The translations under genes and the position numbers were made by a program. Shown piece after piece: positions 1 to 7,841 of a stretch of 16,881 nucleotides of DNA. The notes under the pieces were generated by a model. The model saw nothing but the letters and a program-made list of their open reading frames with translations, searched no databases and had not been told where the DNA came from. Source of the stretch: CAZJQT01 sp964604415 (lineage in GTDB: Bacteria > Patescibacteriota > Saccharimonadia > Saccharimonadales > CAZJQT01); NCBI GenBank assembly GCA_964604415.1, contig CAZRYT010000011.1, forward strand, positions 1 through 16,881, in the 5' to 3' direction. Numbering within the stretch: the stretch's first letter is position 1; the number at the start of each line of letters is the position of its first letter.

Positions 1-2
1 AG

Positions 3-428
3 ACCTCAAACCCAACCGCTCAACACCTGGACGCTATGATCACTCAGAGCACTCAAGCTAGGCGCCAAGCATTAATTGCCACTGCAAGCGGCAAGATTGC
101 TGCGCCAGAGCCCATGTCATTACAAACCCCGCCACAGATTACAGCCACGGATGAACAAGCTTTGCTAGAACGTTTGCATAAAGAACAGAGTCAGCCCGAT
201 CTAACCTACGGCCATATGAAAACACTCCAGCCGCTATCTAAGCAAACCCAGGCTACTACTAAAATGCCTGCTCCCACAACTAGCCAAGCGACCACACCAA
301 CCCCTAACCCCAGTCCTGACATATTAAGGCTGGCCAACAACGACGACCTAAACATCTCTACGATTGCACGTCAGGCTAATAAAGATAAGCAACTGCCAGA
401 TGATGAGGTCGTTATATCACTACGCTAG
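3..428 (+). CDS. C-terminal fragment of an unidentified protein; possible VirD4-type coupling protein tail
   Basis: The frame is open to the left edge from base 3, so this is the end of a longer gene; the ATG at 36 need not be the real start. The visible ~141 residues are low-complexity and rich in Thr, Pro, Gln and Ala, with no enzyme motif. A more ordered C-terminus carries NDDLNISTIARQA and ends in EVVISLR, resembling a short docking or sorting tail. It lies directly upstream of TraC-like and VirB4 genes, where CPR T4SS loci often carry a VirD4/TraG-type coupling ATPase. From position and my memory of similar tails I infer it may be the end of such a protein, but no ATPase core is in view. 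A separate promoter-like site follows at 481, so co-transcription with the next gene is uncertain. Confidence 0.6.
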   Translation, partial: TSNPTAQHLDAMITQSTQARRQALIATASGKIAAPEPMSLQTPPQITATDEQALLERLHKEQSQPDLTYGHMKTLQPLSKQTQATTKMPAPTTSQATTPTPNPSPDILRLANNDDLNISTIARQANKDKQLPDDEVVISLR

Positions 429-480
429 CCTAAGTGGGTTGTAAACTTAAAATAGCAGATAGAATTATTAAAATAACCGG

Positions 481-486
481 TATAAT
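481..486 (+). promoter_or_regulatory. Candidate -10 box for the T4SS operon
   Basis: A perfect TATAAT lies 44 bases upstream of the ATG at 530. No convincing -35 hexamer is seen at 16-18 bases (the sequence there is near GATAGA). The predicted transcript would start near 493 and leave a leader of about 37 bases containing the Shine-Dalgarno-like AGGGTGG at 516-522, 7 bases before the start. It would drive the traC-like/virB4 genes and perhaps the whole cluster to 8578. Confidence 0.45.
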
Positions 487-529
487 AGTAGGGACTAAAT
501 ACTAGTTACTAATCTAGGGTGGTTTTTTC

Positions 530-1462
530 ATGGAGCCTAACACAACAAACAGTAATCAACTTCCGTCGACTCAGCCGGTTGATAATCAACCGCCAGTTGG
601 TGGCACGGTAGCACCCTCAGTTACTCCACCGCCATATATGACACCGCAAGCTCAGCCGACGATGTTTACGCCAACCGTCACGGCTCCTGCTGGTCCCCAA
701 GTAATTCCGGCTCAAAAGTCGGCGGCACCTAAATCCAACCCTAACAGTACTCAAAACACTTTGCAAATAACTGAAATACGCGACGGGATCGTAATCATGA
801 ATGATGGCAGTTTTAGAACAGTTGTGATGGTCAAGTCGATCAACTTTGATCTGATGAGCCCAGAAGAGCGTGAAGCCGTTGAGTTTAGTTACCAGGGCTT
901 TTTAAATTCGCTTTATTTCCCAATTCAAATCTTTGTGCGCTCAGAAAAAGTAGACTTGAGGCCTTATATTGAGCGGTTGGACAAAATCCGCTCCGAGCAC
1001 GACAACATGCTATTGGCGCTGCTCATGGAGGATTACATCGGTTTCATCGCCGACCTATCAACTCAAACTAACATTATGGACAAGCGCTTTTATGTGGTTA
1101 TTCCATATTTTCCAGCTGCCGATATTCAAAAAGCCATCACCCAAAGCAAAAACTTTTTCACTGGACTGGTTGGCATGTTCAACTCTAAGGAAACCCACGT
1201 AGTCATTAATGAGCAGGATCTAAACAAGGCCAAGGACGAGCTGCGTAACCGCGTCCAGGCTGTGCTGGGTGGTTTGCAACAGAGTGGTATTCAGGGTTTA
1301 CCGCTGGATACACAAGAATTAATTGAGCTTTACTACGATGCCTACAACCCCGACACCGCTACGCGCCAACAGCTGAAAAACTTTGATGATTTGACCGCAC
1401 CGGTTATTGAAAAAGGCCAAGGCATGGCTCCTCAGCCCAACCTAGACAAGGAGCTAACCTAA
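530..1462 (+). CDS. TraC-like domain protein of a type IV secretion system
   Basis: 310 residues. Residues 1-75 are Pro/Thr/Gln-rich and probably disordered. Residues 77-275 form a folded domain that opens with EIRDGIVIMNDGSFR and closes with LDTQELIELYYDAYNP, typical of the TraC-like domain proteins beside VirB4 in CPR genomes and related to the N-terminal domain of VirB4/TraC ATPases. There is no Walker A motif, so it is not itself an ATPase. A role as a partner or scaffold of the VirB4 ATPase at the inner face of the membrane is inference. The start is supported by AGGGTGG 7 bases upstream. The stop overlaps the virB4 ATG by one base (TAATG), implying translational coupling and roughly equal production. 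Confidence 0.85.
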   Translation: MEPNTTNSNQLPSTQPVDNQPPVGGTVAPSVTPPPYMTPQAQPTMFTPTVTAPAGPQVIPAQKSAAPKSNPNSTQNTLQITEIRDGIVIMNDGSFRTVVMVKSINFDLMSPEEREAVEFSYQGFLNSLYFPIQIFVRSEKVDLRPYIERLDKIRSEHDNMLLALLMEDYIGFIADLSTQTNIMDKRFYVVIPYFPAADIQKAITQSKNFFTGLVGMFNSKETHVVINEQDLNKAKDELRNRVQAVLGGLQQSGIQGLPLDTQELIELYYDAYNPDTATRQQLKNFDDLTAPVIEKGQGMAPQPNLDKELT

Positions 1463-3378
1463 TGGTTTTTGGCCTTAAAAAACAACCCAAAATGGACGCT
1501 GTGGCGACAGCCGAATGGCAACGCCAGCGCGAACAAACTGAAGTTCAGGCCGCCTTCCAAAAGGGTGTCACAGCGCTAAGAGATTTTATTGCGCCTAGCT
1601 CTCTGGTCTTTTACCCGACCCACTTCCAGATAGGCACCCGCATGGCCAGGACCTATTATATCTACGGTTTCCCACGCCAAGTCTTCACCGGCTGGTTGTC
1701 TAGCATGGTCAATCTAGACGAAGTTATGGATCTATCGATGTTTATTTACCCCGTGGAAAGCCAAGTGGTGCTAGAGAACTTGCGCAAAAAAGTCTCTCAG
1801 CTGGAAGCAGGCCTGCAGATTGACGCTGAAAAGGGCCGGGTACGTGACCCAGGCAAACAAGCCGCTATATCCGATGCTGAGGAAATGCGCGACAAACTCC
1901 AGGTCGGCGAAGAGCGTTTCTTCAGGTTAGGTTTGTATTTCACACTTTACGGCTCATCAATGGACGAGCTGGAGTTTGTTACCCACAAGGTAGAATCCGT
2001 TCTGGGTCAGCAGTTAGTTTATTCCAAGCCGGCAACTTCACAGCAAGAGCAAGGTCTTAATAGCACACTGCCACAATTCACCGACCAGCTGCAAATTAAG
2101 CGCAACTTCTCAACCGGTGCACTATCTACCAGCTTCCCGTTCACCAGCGCTGACCTAACCCAAGATAACGGCATCTTGTACGGCATAAATATGCACAATT
2201 CTGGATTAGTTATTTTTGATCGTTTCTCTCTGGAAAATGGTAATTCGGTAGTCTTTGCTAAAGCCGGTGCCGGTAAGAGCTTCACCGTCAAACTGGAAGC
2301 CTTGCGTAGTATGATGTTTGGCACCGAGATTTTTATAATTGACCCGGAAAACGAATACCAAAAAATGAGTGAGGCTGTTGGCGGCGCTTATGTACGCCTC
2401 AGCCTTAACTCCAATACACGCATTAACCCCTTTGACTTGCCCAACGTTGTTGATACTGACGAAGCCGATAACGCGCTGCGCTCCAACCTAATAACCCTAC
2501 ATGGCTTGCTTAGGCTCATGATGGGTGGCGCACAAACTCAGATGGTCGGTGGCCAGGCTGCCGTTATGCCCGCATTGTCGCCAGTCGAGGAAGCCGACTT
2601 GGATGCAGCCTTGATTGAAACTTATGCCAAAGCTGGCATAACCAATGATCCGCTGACGCACAACTCTCAACCACCAACTATTAATGACCTGTATGACACC
2701 CTTTTACACTCCGGTGGCACAGGCCCACAGCTAGCTCAACGGTTGCGCAAATATACAACCGGTACTTTTGCTGGTATTTTCTCTCAGCAGTCCAACATCG
2801 ACATTAATAATCCGCTAGTGGTATTTAACATCCGTGACCTTGAGGACGAGCTGCGACCAGTTGCCATGTACATTGTGCTGAACTTTATTTGGAACAAGAC
2901 TAAATCTGACCAGAAACGGCGCATGTTGATTGTTGATGAGGCTTGGCAGTTAATGAAGTATGAAGATTCGGCTAACTTCATGTTCTCTATCGCTAAACGC
3001 TGCCGCAAATACAATCTTGGCCTGACCACTATCACCCAAGACGTTGAGGACTTTATGGGTTCTAGGATGGGCCGGGCGATTGTGGCTAACGCCAGCATGC
3101 AGATCCTTCTCAAACAATCGCCTTCAGCCGTTGACGTGCTTAGCGATGTTTTCAAGCTGACTAGTGAGGAAAAGAAACGCCTCAGCCAGTTCCCGGTCGG
3201 ACAGGGACTATTCTTTGCTGGCCAAAACCATGTCCACATTCAGATAGCGGCTAGCCCAAGTGAGGCAAACCTGATAAGCACCACGCCGCCATCGCCTCAA
3301 CAACTTGCGTCCCAAGGTGAATTGAATCAACCTGCGGGAACTATTGACCTGCAAAACCGCCTAACGCCTGGGGTATAA
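1462..3378 (+). CDS. virB4: VirB4/TrbE-type T4SS ATPase
   Basis: 638 residues, a normal size for Gram-positive-type and CPR VirB4 proteins. The N-terminal domain (about 40-230) includes SMFIYPVES and FPFTSADL. The P-loop ATPase domain follows, with Walker A AKAGAGKS at 266-273, Walker B MLIVDEAW at 488-495, and the TTITQDVEDF segment at 522-531 that follows Walker B in this family. VirB4 is the energising hexameric ATPase at the cytoplasmic base of type IV secretion and conjugation machines. A strong Shine-Dalgarno AAGGAG (1448-1453) lies 8 bases before the ATG, inside the preceding gene. The last 30-40 residues are Pro/Gln-rich and probably flexible. Whether the system moves DNA, protein or both cannot be told from this gene. 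Confidence 0.95.
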   Translation: MVFGLKKQPKMDAVATAEWQRQREQTEVQAAFQKGVTALRDFIAPSSLVFYPTHFQIGTRMARTYYIYGFPRQVFTGWLSSMVNLDEVMDLSMFIYPVESQVVLENLRKKVSQLEAGLQIDAEKGRVRDPGKQAAISDAEEMRDKLQVGEERFFRLGLYFTLYGSSMDELEFVTHKVESVLGQQLVYSKPATSQQEQGLNSTLPQFTDQLQIKRNFSTGALSTSFPFTSADLTQDNGILYGINMHNSGLVIFDRFSLENGNSVVFAKAGAGKSFTVKLEALRSMMFGTEIFIIDPENEYQKMSEAVGGAYVRLSLNSNTRINPFDLPNVVDTDEADNALRSNLITLHGLLRLMMGGAQTQMVGGQAAVMPALSPVEEADLDAALIETYAKAGITNDPLTHNSQPPTINDLYDTLLHSGGTGPQLAQRLRKYTTGTFAGIFSQQSNIDINNPLVVFNIRDLEDELRPVAMYIVLNFIWNKTKSDQKRRMLIVDEAWQLMKYEDSANFMFSIAKRCRKYNLGLTTITQDVEDFMGSRMGRAIVANASMQILLKQSPSAVDVLSDVFKLTSEEKKRLSQFPVGQGLFFAGQNHVHIQIAASPSEANLISTTPPSPQQLASQGELNQPAGTIDLQNRLTPGV

Positions 3379-3379
3379 T
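3374..3379 (+). promoter_or_regulatory. Internal -10 box overlapping the virB4 stop codon
   Basis: A perfect TATAAT overlaps the virB4 TAA stop. TTGACC at 3344-3349 looks like a -35 but is 24 bases away, too far for a normal sigma-70 spacing. Transcription would start at about 3386, exactly at the ATG of a 7-codon mini-ORF. It could supply an internal promoter for the membrane protein, hydrolase and Ig-like genes. Confidence 0.35.
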
Positions 3380-3385
3380 CAGCTT

Positions 3386-3409
3386 ATGTATAACGGCGGT
3401 AACCTGTGA
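3386..3409 (+). CDS. Possible 7-codon leader peptide MYNGGNL
   Basis: ATG at 3386 reads seven codons to a TGA at 3407-3409. This stop overlaps the GTG start of the next gene at 3406 (GTGA). A TATAAT ends 6 bases upstream of the ATG, so the mRNA could begin at the ATG itself. If translated, a ribosome ending here would be delivered to the GTG, giving translational coupling. The next gene has only a weak GGCGGT-type Shine-Dalgarno signal. The reading frame is visible; its translation is speculation. Confidence 0.25.
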   Translation: MYNGGNL

Positions 3410-5940
3410 GCGATACCGAGCTAGAAGAGAAAGAGGCGACGCCAGGATCTCATGATGATCTTGGTGTTCCCAAAGAGCGCGCCGAAGCAGAAACAGAGGA
3501 GTTAAATAAGTTATTCGATGACGACAGCATCAAAGAACCAGATGGTGGTTTAGTTAAACAGCCTTTGTCTACTCCCAAACAAGGCGGAAGTAAGCTAAAA
3601 AAACGCCTTGCGATTGGCGGTGGCATAGCCGGAGCTGGACTTGTAACTGGAGTTATAGGTTTTTTTGCTCTGTTGCCACTTAAAATGGTTCATATTGTTG
3701 AAAACCTGCAGACTCATTTTTTTTCATCAAGCGAGAGTGCTGTTGGAAATTACACGGATGGTATTTTCAGCAACTATATTAAAAGACATTTAATACCCGG
3801 ATTACGCGGTACTTGTACTCAAGCCAAAGTAGAAGCTCAGTGTATTGCCACAGGCAGCACCTCGCCTTTAGATAAACTTTATCGTGGGTGGCGCGATAGC
3901 AACTTTGAACAGAAACTAGCAACTGATTACGGACTAGTTTTTGAAAGAAACGGTGATCAGATATTTATGCGTTTACCGGATGCTGACACTAACTTCACTT
4001 TATTTAACCAGCAATTTAAAGGTTTTGACCTGACCGGTTTTGACTCTAGCCCGGATAATGATTTGTTTGACTACATAAAGAAAAATAATCATAAAACCAA
4101 AATGTCGCGCCAGGAAATTAGACAAAAGGTTCGTGATGCGTTTCAGGGGGAAACCAAGATTAAGCGCGTTTTATATAGGTATAAATTTGGTAAGTTCATG
4201 GAGCGTAAATACGGCGTTAAGCGTTGTGTGGTAGCATGCAAAACCAAAGACGGAATTGCTGATTGGAAAGAGAATAAAAAATTAGCCTTCAAGGCAACTT
4301 TAATCGACCGAATTATTAAGCCGCATTCAGAAATTTCGGGGATAATACTGACTTGCTTGGTTTCAGGTGGTTGTGGTGATCCCTCAACTTCTGTAGATAA
4401 AGATGGCAATGGAAATAGCGCCGTAGAAGTTGAAATAAAAGGTAAGGTTGATGCTTTATTTAAAAGACTTGGGGTTGAAACAGTCGGCGACACCCTCAAA
4501 GCCGCTGGTGACATAGCTGACCAAGGTTTTAGCAAGTGGTTTGCGGCACAACTTTTAACCAAAATCGGCGTGCAAAATGCCACTGATGCAGCCTCTAATA
4601 CAATTGACGGCATAGGCTGGGTAAGCAAGGTTGTATCTTTACTAAAATTTGCTAAAAACGCTGGCCCAACCATAAAGCGATTGGCTTACGTTAGTAGTTC
4701 GGTGGCAATGGTACAGATGTATATGACATATAGAACCCACGTTGATGAAATCAAGTCTGGTAAGGTTAGTTCCGAAACTGTCGGTTCGTTCCAGCAGGCA
4801 ATGGACGGCATACATCTGAATGATCAAGGAAAAGCTTATGCCCCAGCTGGTGGCGCCGAGAACGCCGAGAATAGCCCGCTCTACAAAGACATATTAGGTA
4901 GTGATAACATCGGAAGCGCTCAACTCACACTGGGCAGCTTTTTTAACCAGACGGCTTCTGCCCAAAGCACCGACCAGCATAGTCCTAACTATACGTGTGA
5001 CAACAAACAAACCATACCAAAAGGCGAACTCATATGCCCCGAAGAACACTTAAATCAAGACAATCCGTTCCAGGGTTTATCAGACTTTTTGAATAACGGT
5101 ATTTTGGGTGGTGCTACTGATGGTTTACTGACCGTTTGGGATGACACAATCGGTGCGGTTACTAACAAGATAGGTGATATTGCCAGTTATGGTCTTGATG
5201 CCGCACTTAGTACACCTGTAGTTGGTGGCTGGCTCAAAGATGGTATCAGCGCAATAATTAGCCCCTTCCAATCGGCTTTTGAGAGTGTTATGGGAGGTAT
5301 AATCGAGTACCTCGTGCCTTCACCTATATCCACCGATATGAGTGGCGCTAGAACTTTCGATATGGTGGCAGGTGGAGCCGATGTGGCTGGTAATGACTAT
5401 TCTCACTACTCACTTGGTGGCAAGGAGTTAACACCTGCTCAACAAGCTGCCATACAGAACGATCAAGCCGAAAGTGATCAAATAGCCTTTTCTCAGGAAT
5501 CGTTTACACAGAGGATGTTTGATAAGAACAACTCAAAGTCATTGGTTAGTCAGGTGGCCATGGCTGTGCCTTCTAACATCGGTGATTCACTAAGATCTTT
5601 CTTTGGTGACCTATTAACCAACCCTATCTCTAAGATGGTCTCTAGTTTTGGCTCGTTGTTCAATATTGGTCGTGTTCACGCTCAAACTGCCAAGCCCGAT
5701 CCGTTTGATGTTACGCAGTTTGGTTATCCAGTCGATGATCCAGTTTTCGGCCAGGAGCCAGTCGATTACACGGATCAACAGTGTGCTGATATGAATACTG
5801 CTTGGTTAGCAAACGAGAAAATGGCCGATAATGGACAATTTACTAACACGTCTACTAATCCGTGTTTACTGCAAAAAGCTGCCGTAGAAGGCTTGGGCGC
5901 TTTGAGTGACAGTAGTCTGGTGGATCCAGCTGACCAATGA
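3406..5940 (+). CDS. Large membrane-anchored T4SS-associated protein, function unknown
   Basis: 844 residues from a GTG start; an in-frame TAA at 3400-3402 rules out a longer form. Residues 1-60 are acidic and hydrophilic, followed by lysines and one strong membrane span at about 69-92 (AIGGGIAGAGLVTGVIGFF). The rest is probably outside the membrane, with scattered cysteines (137, 146, 274, 278, 317, 323 and others) that could form disulfides. Two places resemble signal-peptidase sites after a hydrophobic stretch: ASAQ at 517-520 and VHAQ at 757-760. A glycine-rich, weakly amphipathic section runs from about 565 to 640. I recognise no named domain. Its place between virB4 and a wall hydrolase suggests a channel or envelope-spanning component (VirB6/VirB8-like role), but I see no sequence match to either. 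Its end overlaps the hydrolase start (ATGA). Confidence 0.85.
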   Translation: MSDTELEEKEATPGSHDDLGVPKERAEAETEELNKLFDDDSIKEPDGGLVKQPLSTPKQGGSKLKKRLAIGGGIAGAGLVTGVIGFFALLPLKMVHIVENLQTHFFSSSESAVGNYTDGIFSNYIKRHLIPGLRGTCTQAKVEAQCIATGSTSPLDKLYRGWRDSNFEQKLATDYGLVFERNGDQIFMRLPDADTNFTLFNQQFKGFDLTGFDSSPDNDLFDYIKKNNHKTKMSRQEIRQKVRDAFQGETKIKRVLYRYKFGKFMERKYGVKRCVVACKTKDGIADWKENKKLAFKATLIDRIIKPHSEISGIILTCLVSGGCGDPSTSVDKDGNGNSAVEVEIKGKVDALFKRLGVETVGDTLKAAGDIADQGFSKWFAAQLLTKIGVQNATDAASNTIDGIGWVSKVVSLLKFAKNAGPTIKRLAYVSSSVAMVQMYMTYRTHVDEIKSGKVSSETVGSFQQAMDGIHLNDQGKAYAPAGGAENAENSPLYKDILGSDNIGSAQLTLGSFFNQTASAQSTDQHSPNYTCDNKQTIPKGELICPEEHLNQDNPFQGLSDFLNNGILGGATDGLLTVWDDTIGAVTNKIGDIASYGLDAALSTPVVGGWLKDGISAIISPFQSAFESVMGGIIEYLVPSPISTDMSGARTFDMVAGGADVAGNDYSHYSLGGKELTPAQQAAIQNDQAESDQIAFSQESFTQRMFDKNNSKSLVSQVAMAVPSNIGDSLRSFFGDLLTNPISKMVSSFGSLFNIGRVHAQTAKPDPFDVTQFGYPVDDPVFGQEPVDYTDQQCADMNTAWLANEKMADNGQFTNTSTNPCLLQKAAVEGLGALSDSSLVDPADQ

Positions 5941-7841
5941 TAAAAATTAGATTCATAAAATCTCTACTACTATTTTTTATGACGGCAGTTTTTGTAGTTT
6001 TCAACGGTGGTGTGGCGAGAGCCGCCCTTAACCAAGATGACCTGAACTCTATCATTCAAGGCACACAATTTTATAAGGCTGATTCGGGACTTTGTGCTGC
6101 GACTGCTACCCCTTTAAGTGGGTCTGATAATGCAGCCCAAGTCTTCAATTACCTAATTGGAAAAGGTTTAACGGCTGTCCAGGCCGCTGGTGTTATGGGT
6201 AACCTACAGGCTGAATCCGGCTTTAACCCACAGCGCGTTCAAAGCACGCAAACTCCGGCGGGCGACAAACCAGAAATTACTGTTGATGGCGTGACGGGCT
6301 ATGGAATCGCTCAGTGGACAGATAAAGGCAGGCAACAAAATTTGTTAAATTTTGCAACTGACGCAGGTAAAAGTTCTGGCGACTTAGGACTACAGCTAGA
6401 TTTTTTATACATGGAGTCGACCACCGGTTCGCGCCAGGGCGCTTGGCAAAAGCAAGCAACCCAGACCGATGTAACTCAGGCTACCTATGCTTGGGAAGAC
6501 AATTATGAGAATCCAGCTTCAAAACATGAACAAAACCGGGTTGATTTTGCCAACGCCGTCTTGGCTAGGGCATCAGAATTTGCATCAACCACGCCCGCAA
6601 CACCTGCTACTCCAAGCAATGGCCAAACAATCATCGCACTTGATCCGGGCCACTCGCCCAATACCGATCCAGCTGCTCAAGACCCCACGACTGGCTTATT
6701 CACTTATGACTATGAAAACGACCCTGAGATGACTGATGCCTACACGGCCGCAACTAAAATAAAGCCTTTACTTGAAGCAAAAGGTTATCAGGTAGTTATT
6801 ACCAAGAGCTCCGCTACTGAAAAACTTGACCTATCTCAGCGTGCACTGAGGGCTAATGCTACTGGTGCAGCACTATTATTCACTATGCACTCCAACATAG
6901 ATGGCGGCGGCTCCGGTACTTTTTATATGGGCTATCCTGATGAAAACTCTGTTCGTATCCCGGGCACAAGCAATGACCCAACCCAAAGAAAAGACGGAAA
7001 AACTGGTTTGGTTCACCCTGAAATCATAGCGGCAAGTAAGGTTGATGCTGAAAAGATAGCACCAATCATAGCTCAACAAATAGGCGAAGCTGGCTACACG
7101 GCTAAATCATTTAATACCATTTATGGCGCTAACGGCTTACTTGGTAATGGTAAAAATTACGGCAACACACCGGTCCAAACAATTTTAAGTAGTATTCCTG
7201 AGGTTTACAGTGAAGTTAGGCGCGATATTCTCCCAACCGACACGTTTGCTCAAGCAGCGGCTGACGCCATCTCTCAAACCGTTCCACCAACAGGAGCCAA
7301 TACTCCAGGATCGGCTGCTAGTACGGGCTGTCCTCAGTCCGGCGGTAGTGTTGCTCAGGTCGCCCAGCAAGAATACGCAGCCTGGCAGGCTGGTGATGAC
7401 GCCTACAAACAGCAAGCCCGAGCTAAGTACCGTGATTCGAGTGACGGTAGTCCGGGCGGCGAAGCCTGGTGCGCTGATTTTGTCAGCTGGGTATATATGA
7501 CAGCTGGTACGCCACTTTCTGGTGGTGGCAGTGGTGGCTGGCGCGTAGCTAGTGCCTACCTGCCAATTCTAGCCAACAACATAACTTGGACCGCAAAATC
7601 GGAAAATAAGTTCCCGCCGCAACCGGGTGACTTTATATTCGTGCACTACGACAGTGGTACGGGTGGGGGTAGTATTGATGGTAAACTAGTTACTCACGTA
7701 GGTCTTATAATTAGTATTGATGGCTCTAAAATTACAACCATAGAGGGTAACGTGGGTAGTTCAAATATACTTTCGCTTTCATACACTGACTACAACTCCA
7801 ACGGGAATGGGGAGATAGTCGGCTGGGGGAGAGTGCAATGA
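5937..7841 (+). CDS. Secreted murein hydrolase with lysozyme-like, amidase_3 and CHAP domains
   Basis: 634 residues. A clear signal peptide covers 1-29, with cleavage likely after VARA. Three catalytic modules follow. At 62-205 is a phage tail lysozyme-like domain (Phage_lysozyme2 type) with QAESGF (Glu93 the likely catalytic acid) and GYGIAQWTD. At 230-448 is a zinc N-acetylmuramoyl-L-alanine amidase (amidase_3): His239 in DPGHS, Glu264 and His318 in TMHSN as likely zinc ligands, and Glu426 in PEVYSEVRR as likely catalytic residue. At 472-634 is a CHAP endopeptidase/amidase with Cys512 in EAWCADFVSW, His587 in THVGL and Glu603 in TIEGN. Thr/Pro-rich linkers near 217-229 and 448-460 separate them. 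Glycan, amide and peptide bonds could all be cut by one protein. VirB1-like wall opening for the T4SS, in the cell's own wall or a host bacterium's, is inference. Its ATG overlaps the upstream stop (ATGA), and its stop overlaps the next start. Confidence 0.92.
   Translation: MIKIRFIKSLLLFFMTAVFVVFNGGVARAALNQDDLNSIIQGTQFYKADSGLCAATATPLSGSDNAAQVFNYLIGKGLTAVQAAGVMGNLQAESGFNPQRVQSTQTPAGDKPEITVDGVTGYGIAQWTDKGRQQNLLNFATDAGKSSGDLGLQLDFLYMESTTGSRQGAWQKQATQTDVTQATYAWEDNYENPASKHEQNRVDFANAVLARASEFASTTPATPATPSNGQTIIALDPGHSPNTDPAAQDPTTGLFTYDYENDPEMTDAYTAATKIKPLLEAKGYQVVITKSSATEKLDLSQRALRANATGAALLFTMHSNIDGGGSGTFYMGYPDENSVRIPGTSNDPTQRKDGKTGLVHPEIIAASKVDAEKIAPIIAQQIGEAGYTAKSFNTIYGANGLLGNGKNYGNTPVQTILSSIPEVYSEVRRDILPTDTFAQAAADAISQTVPPTGANTPGSAASTGCPQSGGSVAQVAQQEYAAWQAGDDAYKQQARAKYRDSSDGSPGGEAWCADFVSWVYMTAGTPLSGGGSGGWRVASAYLPILANNITWTAKSENKFPPQPGDFIFVHYDSGTGGGSIDGKLVTHVGLIISIDGSKITTIEGNVGSSNILSLSYTDYNSNGNGEIVGWGRVQ

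Noticed and set aside
2784..3239. 151-codon antisense frame inside virB4
   Set aside because: It is fully opposite a highly conserved ATPase core (Walker B region) and has no family features; a coding shadow.
4143..4673. 176-codon antisense frame inside the large membrane protein gene
   Set aside because: There is no start context and no recognisable domain, and the + strand frame is continuous from the membrane span to the coupled hydrolase start.
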